Source of the DNA: an uncultured Oscillospiraceae bacterium
GTDB lineage: Bacteria > Bacillota > Clostridia > Oscillospirales > Ruminococcaceae
Assembly: GCA_934465295.1 (NCBI GenBank)
Contig: CAKSKU010000012.1
Span: forward strand, 1-64,000
Reading direction: 5' to 3'
Length of the DNA stretch: 64,000 bases
Made by a program: the position numbers and the translations under genes. The notes below the pieces were generated by a model that saw nothing but the letters and a program-made list of their open reading frames with translations, was not told the DNA's origin and did not search any database. Below, piece by piece: positions 1 through 10,600 of this stretch (its first letter is position 1; each line of letters starts with the position of its first letter).

Positions 1-127
1 GTTCTTAAACATTATATCATTTTGGAAGTTGTTTTTCTATACTTTGTGTCACCTATCTATTGTAACATAACATTTTTAAGAAAAAGCTTCGGAAACTGCA
101 GTTTGCATAAATTCTGTAAATTTTGCT

Positions 128-479
128 TAAGCATATTGCTCCAAAGCTTGACAATCCGCCCGAGCCTATGATACAATTATTGTCAGAGATGAAGAACGAG
201 ATGAAAAGCTTTTTCAAAATTAACAGATGAATATTATTCGCTGTTTGAGGAGTGGGCAAATGAGTACGACAAAACCAATTGTACCACCTAAAATAGTGGA
301 GAAATTAAAAAGCAACGGGGCATTTGCTATGCAGGATAAGTATCTGAAAAGTTTGGAATGTCCTTCATAGGATATGATATCTGAAGGGAAACGCCCGATG
401 AATATCTTGAGACAATAACTAAAGATTATAATCAGAAAACAGAAGAAATAAAGCACATAACAACCCCTCCTGAATGAGT
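128..479 (+). pseudogene. Degraded coding remnant, unidentified
   Basis: Three short plus-strand reading stretches in different frames follow one another: one ending near 250 (MKNEMKSFFKINR), one ending in TAA near 290 (DEYYSLFEEWANEYDK), and one from about 345 to 478 interrupted by a TGA near 394 (KFGMSFIGYDI, then DEYLETITKDYNQKTEE). They read like coding sequence broken by frameshifts and stops. A 36-codon ORF with a weak ribosome site (260-370) overlaps them. No family recognised; the run ends at the hairpin at 452-492. Confidence 0.35.
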
Positions 480-500
480 GCTGTTATGTGCTTATTTTTA
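452..500. terminator. Bidirectional hairpin terminator
   Basis: Eleven-base perfect stem AGCACATAACA (452-462) / TGTTATGTGCT (482-492), followed on the plus strand by TATTTTTAT. On the minus strand the flank is also T-rich, so it may end the small minus-strand genes at 583-1057. Confidence 0.7.
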
Positions 501-582
501 TACCACAGTTTGTTTTGTCAATGTTCCTTGCTGTACAGAGCGTATTTACATTAAAGTGTCCATCAGACCATAATCAATAAAT

Positions 583-809
583 TTATGTCAGCTCGTTCGG
601 TCGGAAGCAAGGCTTCTTCGCAATCAAAAGAGGAACCGGAACATAATGTCCGTTCCCATCTGAAATCTTTACAGTTAAATCCTTACAAGATCCGTTCCTT
701 TTTCAATTCTCACTACACTAAATATGCTGCGTGATTTTTGGCAAGGTTTATTTGGGGGAACAATAGCAGTATCGATTTCAATGTCGTTTACCATTTTTAT
801 GTTTTCCAT
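583..809 (-). pseudogene. Small Cys-containing ORF with a frameshift, possible peptide gene
   Basis: An ATG at 809 is preceded by a strong ribosome site (TGGAGG, 8 nt spacing) and opens a 44-codon frame ending at 675 (MENIKMVNDIEIDTAIVPPN...). In the -1 frame, from a short A-run near the end of that ORF (reading GAAAAAGG), a further coding-like stretch runs to a stop at 583 and contains VKISDGNGHYVPVP and KKPCFRPNE. Joined, they would make a ~75 aa hydrophilic protein with PNKPC and KKPC motifs. Seen: the good start and the two frames. Inferred: an indel in the A-run, less likely programmed slippage. It lies 35 nt downstream of the PqqD-like gene and is probably co-transcribed with it. If the frame is real as annotated, it is only a 44 aa protein. 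Confidence 0.45.
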
Positions 810-844
810 ATTATATCCTCCATTTGAGCATAATTAAAGCCCCC

Positions 845-1057
845 TTATTCAGAGTGATTTTGAAAAATTGAAACAGGATCCTTATATGATCCTACTTGAC
901 TGTTTTTGAAATATTCGCTACAACACGCTTTTGCTTCGGTTGCAGTACAATCATAGTTGTCTATCAAATGATTAATAAGTGTACCAAGGCTGACATTACA
1001 ATTAGAACTTTTAATATAATCGTTTATTATTTTTGCGCCTTTTTCAGTTTTAGTCAC
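845..1057 (-). CDS. Small PqqD-like (RRE-type) protein, 70 aa
   Basis: GTG start at 1057 with AAGGA 9 nt upstream; an in-frame TGA two codons before it excludes a longer start. A full promoter lies upstream (1134-1162). The sequence (LTKTEKGAKIINDYI, then TLINHLIDNYDCTATEAKAC) follows the pattern of the PqqD / RiPP-recognition fold: a 'leN-tg-xIw-lL' segment, an acidic-hydrophobic helix, 'Y-D-(x)-EA' and a last helix with Phe. It lacks the N-terminal strands of a complete ~90 aa PqqD. It has four cysteines (residues 20, 36, 45, 46). No radical SAM or other maturase gene is present in the window. Family assignment rests on pattern only and is tentative; it could equally be an unrelated small helical protein. 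Confidence 0.5.
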   Translation of the reverse strand: MTKTEKGAKIINDYIKSSNCNVSLGTLINHLIDNYDCTATEAKACCSEYFKNSQVGSYKDPVSIFQNHSE

Positions 1058-1133
1058 TTCTCATCATCCTTTCGATATATTCAAACAGATTTTTGTCTTC
1101 TCCTTGGGTCGGATGATATTTTCCTTTGAAAGA

Positions 1134-1162
1134 ATTATACAATATTTTTGCTGATTTTTCAA
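1134..1162 (-). promoter_or_regulatory. Promoter of the PqqD-like gene
   Basis: Minus strand TTGAAA (1157-1162), 17 bp, TATAAT (1134-1139). Transcription would start near 1127, about 70 nt before the GTG. Confidence 0.65.
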
Positions 1163-1273
1163 GATGAGGTAAGTGCTTTGCGGATAGTTGTCCATATTAT
1201 GGGACAACCGGTCGTTATACAAACTTATTCTATTAAAAAACATAAAAACCACAATGACATTTATACATTGTTA

Positions 1274-1375
1274 ATACTAGACGCCAATAAAATAAAGGAA
1301 AAAATCTGTGCCGAAATCCAATATATTCAAGATTGTCGGCGTGATTTTTTCTGAATTTTAAATGGTGTTTGGTAT
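1274..1375 (+). repeat. Family A element (MITE-like), copy 1
   Basis: 102 bp, ATACTAGACGCC ... GGTGTTTGGTAT, the most diverged copy of the family also found at 28624, 35886, 60503 (inverted) and 60747. The interior contains the AAAAAATCTGTGCCG ... GGCGTGATTTTTT core palindrome. Confidence 0.8.
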
Positions 1376-1491
1376 AAAGCAAAGCTTATTGCCTTATTTG
1401 GCTTAATTCGTCGCCTCTAACTCTGCAAAAAGCAATATATTCCCAACTGTGTATTGATACCAAATATTTTTACTCGAATTTAACAAAAAAC

Positions 1492-1556
1492 ACAAAATTC
1501 TGCGGTTACATTTATGTCAATTGTGAATTGCAAATATTAATAAAATGTGATATAAT
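1492..1556 (+). promoter_or_regulatory. Promoter of giant surface protein 1
   Basis: TTGCAA (1528-1533), 17 bp, TATAAT (1551-1556). The ~40 bp before it (1492-1530, ending TGTGAATTG) closely matches the region before the promoter of the next giant gene (13173-13211). An inverted pair GTTTCAAT/ATTGAAAC and a TGCAGG/CCTGCA hairpin lie in the 5' leader (about 1571-1639). Confidence 0.7.
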
Positions 1557-1670
1557 TGATACGATAATAATGTTTCAATGTCATTTAATGATAAAACACG
1601 TATTGAAACGACTTTGCAGGTCTTTTTCCTGCATCAAGCCCACTTTTTTATATTACGAAAGGACGATATT

Positions 1671-4600
1671 ATGCAGTTCAGACGATTTATAGCCGCTTTA
1701 TGTGCGGCTTCCATAGCCTTTACACAGACTGCGATACTGCCGATCAGCACTTTGGCGGCTGAGTCGGACATTTCTGCTGTTCAGACGCTTGCTGACGGTG
1801 GCGATGATGGCAACGCTGTTGGTGACGCTGACGGTGACGGCGGTGCTGACATTGGCGGTGACAGTGACGGCGGAGATGCCGGTGAAAACGGTGACGGCGG
1901 TGCTGACGTTGGCGGTGATACTAACGGAGGAGACGGCGTCGAAAACGGTAACTCCGATGAAAACGGCGGTGCTGGCGAAAACGGCGCTGATGACAACAAC
2001 GGTGATGTTGGCGGTAACGGCGATACTGACGGAGATGGTGACATCAACGGCGGCGATGACTCCGATAACAACGGTGAAGCTGACGATGCTGACGACAACG
2101 CTGATGAAGAAAATAACGATGAATTTGATACATACAGCGATGCTGACGGTATTGCCGTTGACAGGGCGCACTTCCCCGACAGCAATTTCCGCAGCTATAT
2201 TTCGGAAAATTTCGATACCGACAGTGATGGTGTGCTTTCCGAAAGCGAGATAGCTGCTGTCAAGGACATTGAATTTATTAATCAGAAATTCGAGAGTATG
2301 GAAGGCATTGAGTATTTCACTCAGCTTGATTCTTTGCGCATATCGGATCTCGATATTAGTGAGATCGATGTTTCCAAGAATACAAATCTCCGTTCTTTCG
2401 ATGCAGTCAATTCCGATATGCTGAAACGTGTGGTTCTTCCCGAGGGACTGGCGGTTCTGTCTATCGATTACTGCCCTGTTTCGGAAATGGATCTGACATC
2501 GCTTACAGATCTTGAATCTCTCGCTGTCAATAGTATAGATATCCATTCCTTTGATCTCAGCAACAATACCAAACTGACTACTCTTGATATCAGAGATACG
2601 ACACTTACGGACGGCATTGATATTTCGGCAAATACTGCCCTTAAGACCCTCGTTCTCAGTAAGTGCGGTCTTACTTCTGTTGATCTTTCAGCTAACAAGG
2701 CACTTACAAATGTTAATCTTAGTAAGAACAGCCTTGCTGCTGTTGATCTGACTAACTGCACTGCGGCTTCTGTTACTCTGGCAACACACGGCAATACGAT
2801 GAATATCGGCGTTGTCGACGGCGAATATGACCTCAAAAAGCTCGCTGACTACGGACTTGATGTATCCCGTATGCTGCATATCAGCGGCGCAAAGCTCAAA
2901 GACAGCACCCTTTATGATTTTGAAGGGGACACTGTGATCTATAACTATGATACAGGCAGGGGAGAAGCAACATTCAACCTTAAGGCAGAAAAGGTCTTAA
3001 ACAACGGCTACTATGTTTACCTCGACTATGATTCATATACAAACAATGAAAACGGTGTTTCCTGTGCAGCGTGGAGCGATGTTGTCAAGGCTATGACTGA
3101 CAGAAACAGCGATTATTATATCGTTCTTCGCCGTGATGTTGCCGAGCAGAACATCACTTTCCCGACAACGGCAAAGAGCTTTACTCTTGTATCAAGCGAA
3201 AGCGGTGAAGCTAAGACTCTCACTATCTCTGATCCTGCTCTTACACTTCCCGTAAACACTTCGTTTGTGAATGTTAAGATCGAATCCACGGCTGCAAAAG
3301 GTTTTACTGTTACAGCGAAAAAAGATCTTGAAGTCAACGGATTTTTCTCCGATACGCTCACTGCCCTGAACGGCACAGCTTCTTCAAAGCTCACTATCAG
3401 ACAGTACGAAAATACTGAAACTAACAGGCACTATAACATCAGCTATGCAATAAGCAAATTCGGCAGTCTCCTGATAGATGGATTGATCGTATTCCGTGAA
3501 GATGTTGATGCGACCGATCTTGAATTTGAAACACAGGCGACAGCGAATATAACAGACGGCACATTCACAGTAACGAATATCCAAACAAACGGATCGGCTT
3601 ATATTTCTTATATCGGCGAAAATTTTACACCTATTACAGTAAACGGAAATGTTACGCTCAGCCACGCAGATTCGCCGATACTTTTTGCGAACTACACAGA
3701 CGACCGGTATTTTGATGTCGGCGAATTTACAAACGGTGCAGTTCTCGCCAATGCAAAGATAGCCGATGCTTCGGTATTCGGCATACTTGACTCCAGCCGT
3801 CCGTCAGAGGACAGCACTCTTGTCAAGTCGGGTTCGCAGATAAAGGTCGGAGAGCCGACATTTGAGCTTAAATACGGCGATAAGACCGAGACATTCTCAT
3901 TCTGGGACGATCTTATTGCTTATATCAATGCAAATCCCTATAAAGCAGGCTCCCATATTATAACGGTTCTTAAAGACGCTGATATAGGCAGCTTCACGAT
4001 GCCGCAAAACGGCAAATACAACGAACTTTTATTACAAGTTGAAGATCAGTTTTCACCAAAGCAGCTGACGTTTTCGGGGGATATTGAACTTACAGGCGAT
4101 CTGCAGCTAAGACACGGCATTCGTTTTGCATCAAAAAATGATAATGGATATAGGATCAAACTGAACGGTCGTACACTTACGTTGTTTGAAGATGAAACAT
4201 TATCTGATGCGATCACAGAAGTTTACGATGATAATAAGGGCGCAGCAAGTTCTATACTTACTCTTGAACAGAGTGAAATTACATCCATTGATTATGCTGT
4301 TAACAATATAGGCATTCTCACTATAAAGGGAAATACTGAATTAAATAATACCGTAAATGTTAGAGAGCTTGATGCGGGAACACCTGTATATATAGGCAAT
4401 AAAGCGGTAACAGTACAGGATATCAGCTTTAGCGGTACAGACGACAAGGTCATTGCCTATACCACCAATGATTTTGTGCCTATTACCATAACGGGAACAA
4501 CAAGCTCCGATATAAAGTTTGCTCTCGTAGACAGCAGCGACCATTCTGTTTACAAAAAATTCGAGAACGGCAAGACCCTGCTCATTTCAAGCACTGTCGC

Positions 4601-7600
4601 TCTGACCAAATTGAAGCTTGCTGACAACAGCAAGCCAACGGAAGATGTTGCTTTTGTAAGAGACGGCTCGGAGGTCAAGCTTTCTAAAGCCAAATATAGA
4701 GTTTCACGCAATGGCAGCAGTGTGATATATTCATTTGCGCTCTGGTCCGATGTTCTCGATTATATCAATGGCCGAGCAGACCCGACCGGAATATATTACG
4801 TCGCTGCTCAGCGCAATGACGATATCGGCGGTGCTTTCGTTATGCCTAAAGCGGGTACATACAGCTCGCTGTGCCTGTCCGGCTACGGCAAATATGGGAT
4901 CAAATTTACGGGCGATCTCACCCTCACGGGCATTACGCATTTCGCCAATATAGCTCTTGAATCAAATAAAGATTTCACAATAACAACAAACTATTTTCTT
5001 AGCTTCTCCGGTCTGACTTCCTCAACGCTCACAGCTGTAAACGGTTCGGGCAAGAACGACCTCACACTTTACGGAAATACAAATATAAGTAAAGACCCCG
5101 ATACGGTTTCATTTACAATAAACAAATTCAACAATGTCACGATCAGAAATAAGATCAGGCTCGCCAATACATTAAAGGCAACAAACCTTTGTTTTTACTA
5201 TGACGCAGTTTTATACACGGGCAAAAATTCTGTTACCGTAACGAATATAGTCAACACAAGGGGAACTATCTGCTATGAGAGCGAATTTACACCTGTCAGC
5301 GTTACGGGAAAGATCATTCTCGGCGAAACAAATGATGCGCTCAAAATAAAGGCGGAGACCTCGAAGTTTGAGAACAACACTACGGTACTCGCATCGAAAA
5401 CGGCTGATATTTCCGCAATGGTTCTCGACGCAGACAGCGTATCGGACGACAGCACTCTCGCAAAGATCGGCTCGGAGGTAAAGGTTCTGACCCAGGCGTT
5501 CAAGGTCACCCACAGGACTCCCGATAAAACGTACATCAACGACGGTAAATTTGCACTCTGGAGCGATGTTATCGCAGTGATAAATGACGGCACAGCCGAT
5601 TATGAAGTTGAACTCCTCGACAATGCCGATATAAACGGCGCATTCACAATGCCAAAGGCAGGAACATTCGGTTCGCTGACGATATCGGGCGGCATAATAA
5701 GAGACCTGACGCTCACATTCACGGGAAATATTGTCCTTACGGGCGAAACAACATTCTATAACATCGATCTTGAATCTGTGAAGAACGGCAAGCCCGCAAA
5801 CTTCACTATCACCGCTAATTATGACCTTGATCTTACATCAATGAGGTCAAGCACCCTCACCGCAATAAAGGGTTCGGCTAAGTCTGCGCTCTCCTTATAC
5901 GGAAATGATACCGAGGTTTATCCGACTGAGGTAAATGCGCCTATCAGCGGCTTCGGCAAGGTAAAGGTATACAATCACATTGCCTTCACGAACACAGTAA
6001 AGGCGACTGGGCTTATGCTTGACGATAACTCGTCTGTACAGATATTCAACAAGGCTGTTTCCTTTACAAATGTAACAGCCGACGGCAGCGCACAGATCAT
6101 TTACAGAAATGACAACGGCGCATTCAAGCCGATGACCGTAACGGGCGATATTATCGGCAGCGAAAACAGCAGTATTACTATCGCTTATTCCGACGGCAGC
6201 AGTGCGCTCATATTTGACAACAATACAACTGTCCTCACGGCTAAGAAAGCCGATCTTTCAAAGCTCAAGGTCAGCAGTAACTGCGTTCCCGATACACAGG
6301 GTTCTGTTGAATATATCCTTGTAAGAGTAGGCTCTGACGTTAAGGTGATGCCTGCGGCATTTGCACTTTATCAAGATGACCCGACAAGTTTAGATCCCAA
6401 TAAAGGCGTTTGTCACGGCAAATTTGCTCTCTGGTCGGACGTTATAGCAACGATCAACGCAAATACAAAGACAAATAAAAACCTGCATTTTAGAGTTGAG
6501 GTTCTTGCCGATGCCGATATCGGCGGCGCATTCACAATGCCAAAAGCAGGCACATATAAATATCTTGATATATCTTCTTCGTCAGAAGAAAATGTACATA
6601 CCCTTAAATTTACCGGAAATATCACTCTTACAGGTGATACAGCTTTCAGTTTCATCAAGCTTGAATCGCAGAAAAAGGTCAAAAATGCATTTGGGCCTGC
6701 AAATTATACGATAACAGCCGGCAATAATTATGAACTTTATGTCAATGGTTTAAGCTCCGATACGCTCACGGCTGTTAAAGGCTCGGCTAAATCAAAGCTT
6801 GAACTCCTGAACGGACAAAAAACTGTTGACTTTGCAGTAAACAAATTCGGCACTGTGGAATTGCATCATGAAGTTGAATTTAAGAATACCGTAAATGTAG
6901 ATACTCTCGATTTTACGAACGCAGAAAGTGTGTATATAGGCACAGCTTCCGTGACCGTAAAGAATATCATCAATGCAGACGGACAAACGATCTATTACAC
7001 GACCAAGGATTTCAAGCCACTCAACATAACGGGAGATATTACGCTCACAGACGGCGGCTCACCGATCGAAATGATCATCGGAAGCAGCGCTTCATATTAT
7101 AGGTTTGAGTCGGGCGCAACTGTCCTCACATCAAAGACAGTTGATCTTTCCAAGATCAAGGTCGCAGATGAAGGCATTCCCGAAAAGCAGAGCGATGAGA
7201 GTTATAGCCTTGTACGAGTTGGCTCTGACGTTAAGATCATGCCTGCGGCATTCAAACTTTCCATGGATGTGGGTGAGGGCAAATATTCTGATCAGGGTAC
7301 ATACGAACTCTGGTCTGACGTTCTCGCAAAGATCGCCGAAAATGCAAAGAATGGCAAGAGCCAAATTTACCGAGTTATGGTTCTCGCTGATGCCGATATC
7401 GGCGGTGCGTTTACAATGCCTCCTGCAAATACTTATAAGGGGTTACTGATCTGTTCAGATAATGCCGCAGCTATTCGTTTTACGGGCAATATCAAAACCA
7501 CAGGCATAACAGGTTTCAGCAACATCAGACTTGAATCACAGAAAAAGGGCAAAAACGGCTATGAACCTGCTGATTTCACGATTACGTCCAATTATGATAT

Positions 7601-10600
7601 GAGCGTAAGAAGCTTGTATTCCGATACGCTTAAAGCTATCAATGGTTCGGCAAAATCAACAATGATACTCTCCGGAGAAAATGGTGAATTGCCCGATGCG
7701 TCTGTTGGCTATGCGGTAAACAATTTCGGCAAGGTAACAATTTATGGCTACGTTGTGCTGAATAATACTGTAAAGACAACGACCCTCGATCTGAACTATT
7801 CAACCTTGTTTACAGGCAAAAATTCCGTGACCGTTGTAGATATTGTTGCCAGACCAAATTCTCTGATCGTTTATACAACGCCCGAGTTCACACCTGTGAC
7901 TGTAACGGGAGATATTAAGGACGGACTCACACCGCTTGTACTGGGACTTGCTGACATCAGCGAGGGCATTTCCTATCAGAAGTTTGAACCGAACACGACT
8001 GTCCTTACAGCTAAGAAAGCCGATCTCTCCAAAATCACGGTCGCAGATGACAGCGCTCCCGGAGACGGTTACACCCTCGCAAGAGTAGGCTCTGACGTTA
8101 AGATCATGCCTAAGGCATTCAAGCTTTCCCATGAGGATGTCGATGACGGCACTTATGCGCTCTGGTCGGACGTTCTCGCAAAGATCGCAGAAAATGCCAA
8201 TGCGGATAAGACGAATAAAGAACTGACCTATACAGTTAAACTCCTTGCCGATGCAGATATCGGCGGCGCATTCACAATGCCTCCTGCAAATACTTATAAG
8301 GGGTTACTGATCGGTTCAGATAATGCCGCAGCTATTCGTTTTACGGGCAATATCAAAACCACAGGCATAACAGGTTTCAGCAACATCAGACTTGAATCAC
8401 AGAAAAAGGGCAAAAACGGCTATGAACCTGCTGATTTCACGATTACGTCCAATTATGATATGAGCGTAAGAAGCTTGTATTCCGATACGCTTAAAGCTAT
8501 CAATGGTTCGGCAAAATCAACAATGATACTCTCCGGAGAAAATGGTGAATTGCCCGATGCGTCTGTTGGCTATGCGGTAAACAATTTCGGCAAGGTAACA
8601 ATTTATGGCTACGTTGTGCTGAATAATACTGTAAAGACAACGACCCTCGATCTGAACTATTCAACCTTGTTTACAGGCAAAAATTCCGTGACCGTTGTAG
8701 ATATTGTTGCCAGACCAAATTCTCTGATCGTTTATACAACGCCCGAGTTCACACCTGTGACTGTAACGGGAGATATTAAGGACGGACTCACACCGCTTGT
8801 ACTGGGACTTGCTGACATCAGCGAGGGCATTTCCTATCAGACGTTTGAACCGAACACAACTATTCTCACAGCTAAGAAAGCAGATATCTCCAACATCAAG
8901 CTCATAGATAAGAGCGCTCCCGCATCAAGTGGTAATGCCGAATATACTTTCGCAAGAGTAGGCTCTGACGTAAAGATCATGTCTGCGGCATTTAAGCTTT
9001 CCCATTATAAGACGTCGACTATCGATGACGGCATTTATGCGCAGTGGTCGGACGTTCTCGCAAAGATCGCCGAAACAGCAAATACGGATAAGGAATTTAT
9101 CTATACAGTTCAACTCCTTGCCGATGCCGATATCGGCGGAGCATTCACAATGCCAAAGGCAGGAACGTACAAAGCAATAGAGCTTGACAGCTACGGCAGC
9201 AATACATATACGCTGAAGTTCACGGGCAATGTTACTGCTGCGAGCAACATATATTTCGGTAACATAAAGCTTGAATCGCAGAAGAATGGCAGTCCTGCCA
9301 ACTTCACTATCACGACCAAGTATGATATATCTATCAACGGACTTAGTTCCGATACGCTCACAGCCATTAACGGTTCGGCTAAATCAACGATCAATTTTAA
9401 CTCATTTGACATGGTTTGGTATACTGCCGATTATGCAGTAAATAATTTTGACAAGGTTTATATAAATCGTTTTGTTAGGTTTAATAATACCGTAAAAACG
9501 AAGGATCTTAGTCTGAACACCAATGCAACCTTGTTTACAGGCAAAAATTCCGTAACCGCCGAAAATATCATTTTTACAAAAAACGCATCTATTGCTTACG
9601 CAGCACTCGATTTCACACCTGTGACTGTAACGGGCGAGATAATTGCAAACTCCGGTACACTTAAAATAGCGATTTATAACAGCAACCTGATTCCTCAGAA
9701 GTTTGAGCCGAACATGACTGTCCTTATTGCTAAGAAAGCGGATATCTCCAACGTCAAGATCGATGATGACAGCCTTCCCGAAAAGCAGGGTGAGGCTGAA
9801 TACACCCTCGCAAGAGTAGGCTCTGACGTCAAGATCATGCCTGCGGCGTTCAAGCTCAGTCATTTTGATCAGGCGGCGTTGAACTACGTTGATGACGGTG
9901 CTTATGCGCTCTGGTCGGACGTTCTCGCAGAAATTGCCGAAAACGCCAAGGCTGCCCCGACCGTTACACATAAAGTCGAGCTGCTTGACAATGCAGATAT
10001 CGGCGGCGCATTCACAATGCCGAAGGCAGGAACATACGGCGGTCTGTGGATCGTCGGCAATGAAAAAATGCTCTGCTTTACGGGCAATATCACCACCACA
10101 GGCAAAACACATCTCCAGGATATACATCTTGAATCGCTGAAGAACGGCACTCCTGCCAACTTCACGATCACGGCAAACGGTCAGCTGACCATCGACAAGC
10201 TTTTTTCCGAAAAGCTCACAGCCATAAACGGCTCGGCTAATTCGGAGATCAGCTTCGCCTCTGACTCAAAGACGCCGTATATTGCCGATTATGCGGTAAA
10301 CAGCCGAGGCACTGTCAGAGTGGGCGGCTCTACGGGATTTACCAATACCGTAAAAGCCAACAGCCTTTTTGTAGGTTCAGGTGCAATACTGTACACAGGC
10401 AAAAATTCCATAACAGCTTCAAAGCTTACAGCGGACGGAGCTTTGCTTGCCTACACAACGCCCGATTTCACACCTGTCAATGTAACGGGTGAGATCGTAC
10501 CATGCACATTCACACCGCTTAAAATAGCGCTTGTTAACGGCAGCATCTACGACCCCGATCCCTTTCAGAAGTTTGAGCCGAACACGACTGTTCTCAAAGC

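Noticed and set aside
583..809. Programmed -1 frameshift in the small ORF
   Set aside because: No canonical X-XXY-YYZ heptamer or clear downstream pseudoknot; a simple indel in the A-run is more likely.
2160..2250. Dockerin module in giant protein 1
   Set aside because: Only one EF-hand-like DTDSDG loop is present, N-terminal and followed by leucine-rich repeats; a dockerin needs two duplicated loops, usually at the C-terminus.
1698..2546. 282-codon minus-strand ORF inside giant gene 1
   Set aside because: Antisense shadow of the Asp/Gly-rich and leucine-rich coding sequence; no ribosome site and low-complexity Val/Ile/Ser product. The same holds for other antisense ORFs in the giant genes, such as 9402-10127.
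7413..8841. CRISPR-like or tandem array reading of the large repeats in giant gene 1
   Set aside because: Repeats are 568 bp and coding, without short regular spacers; they are protein units.
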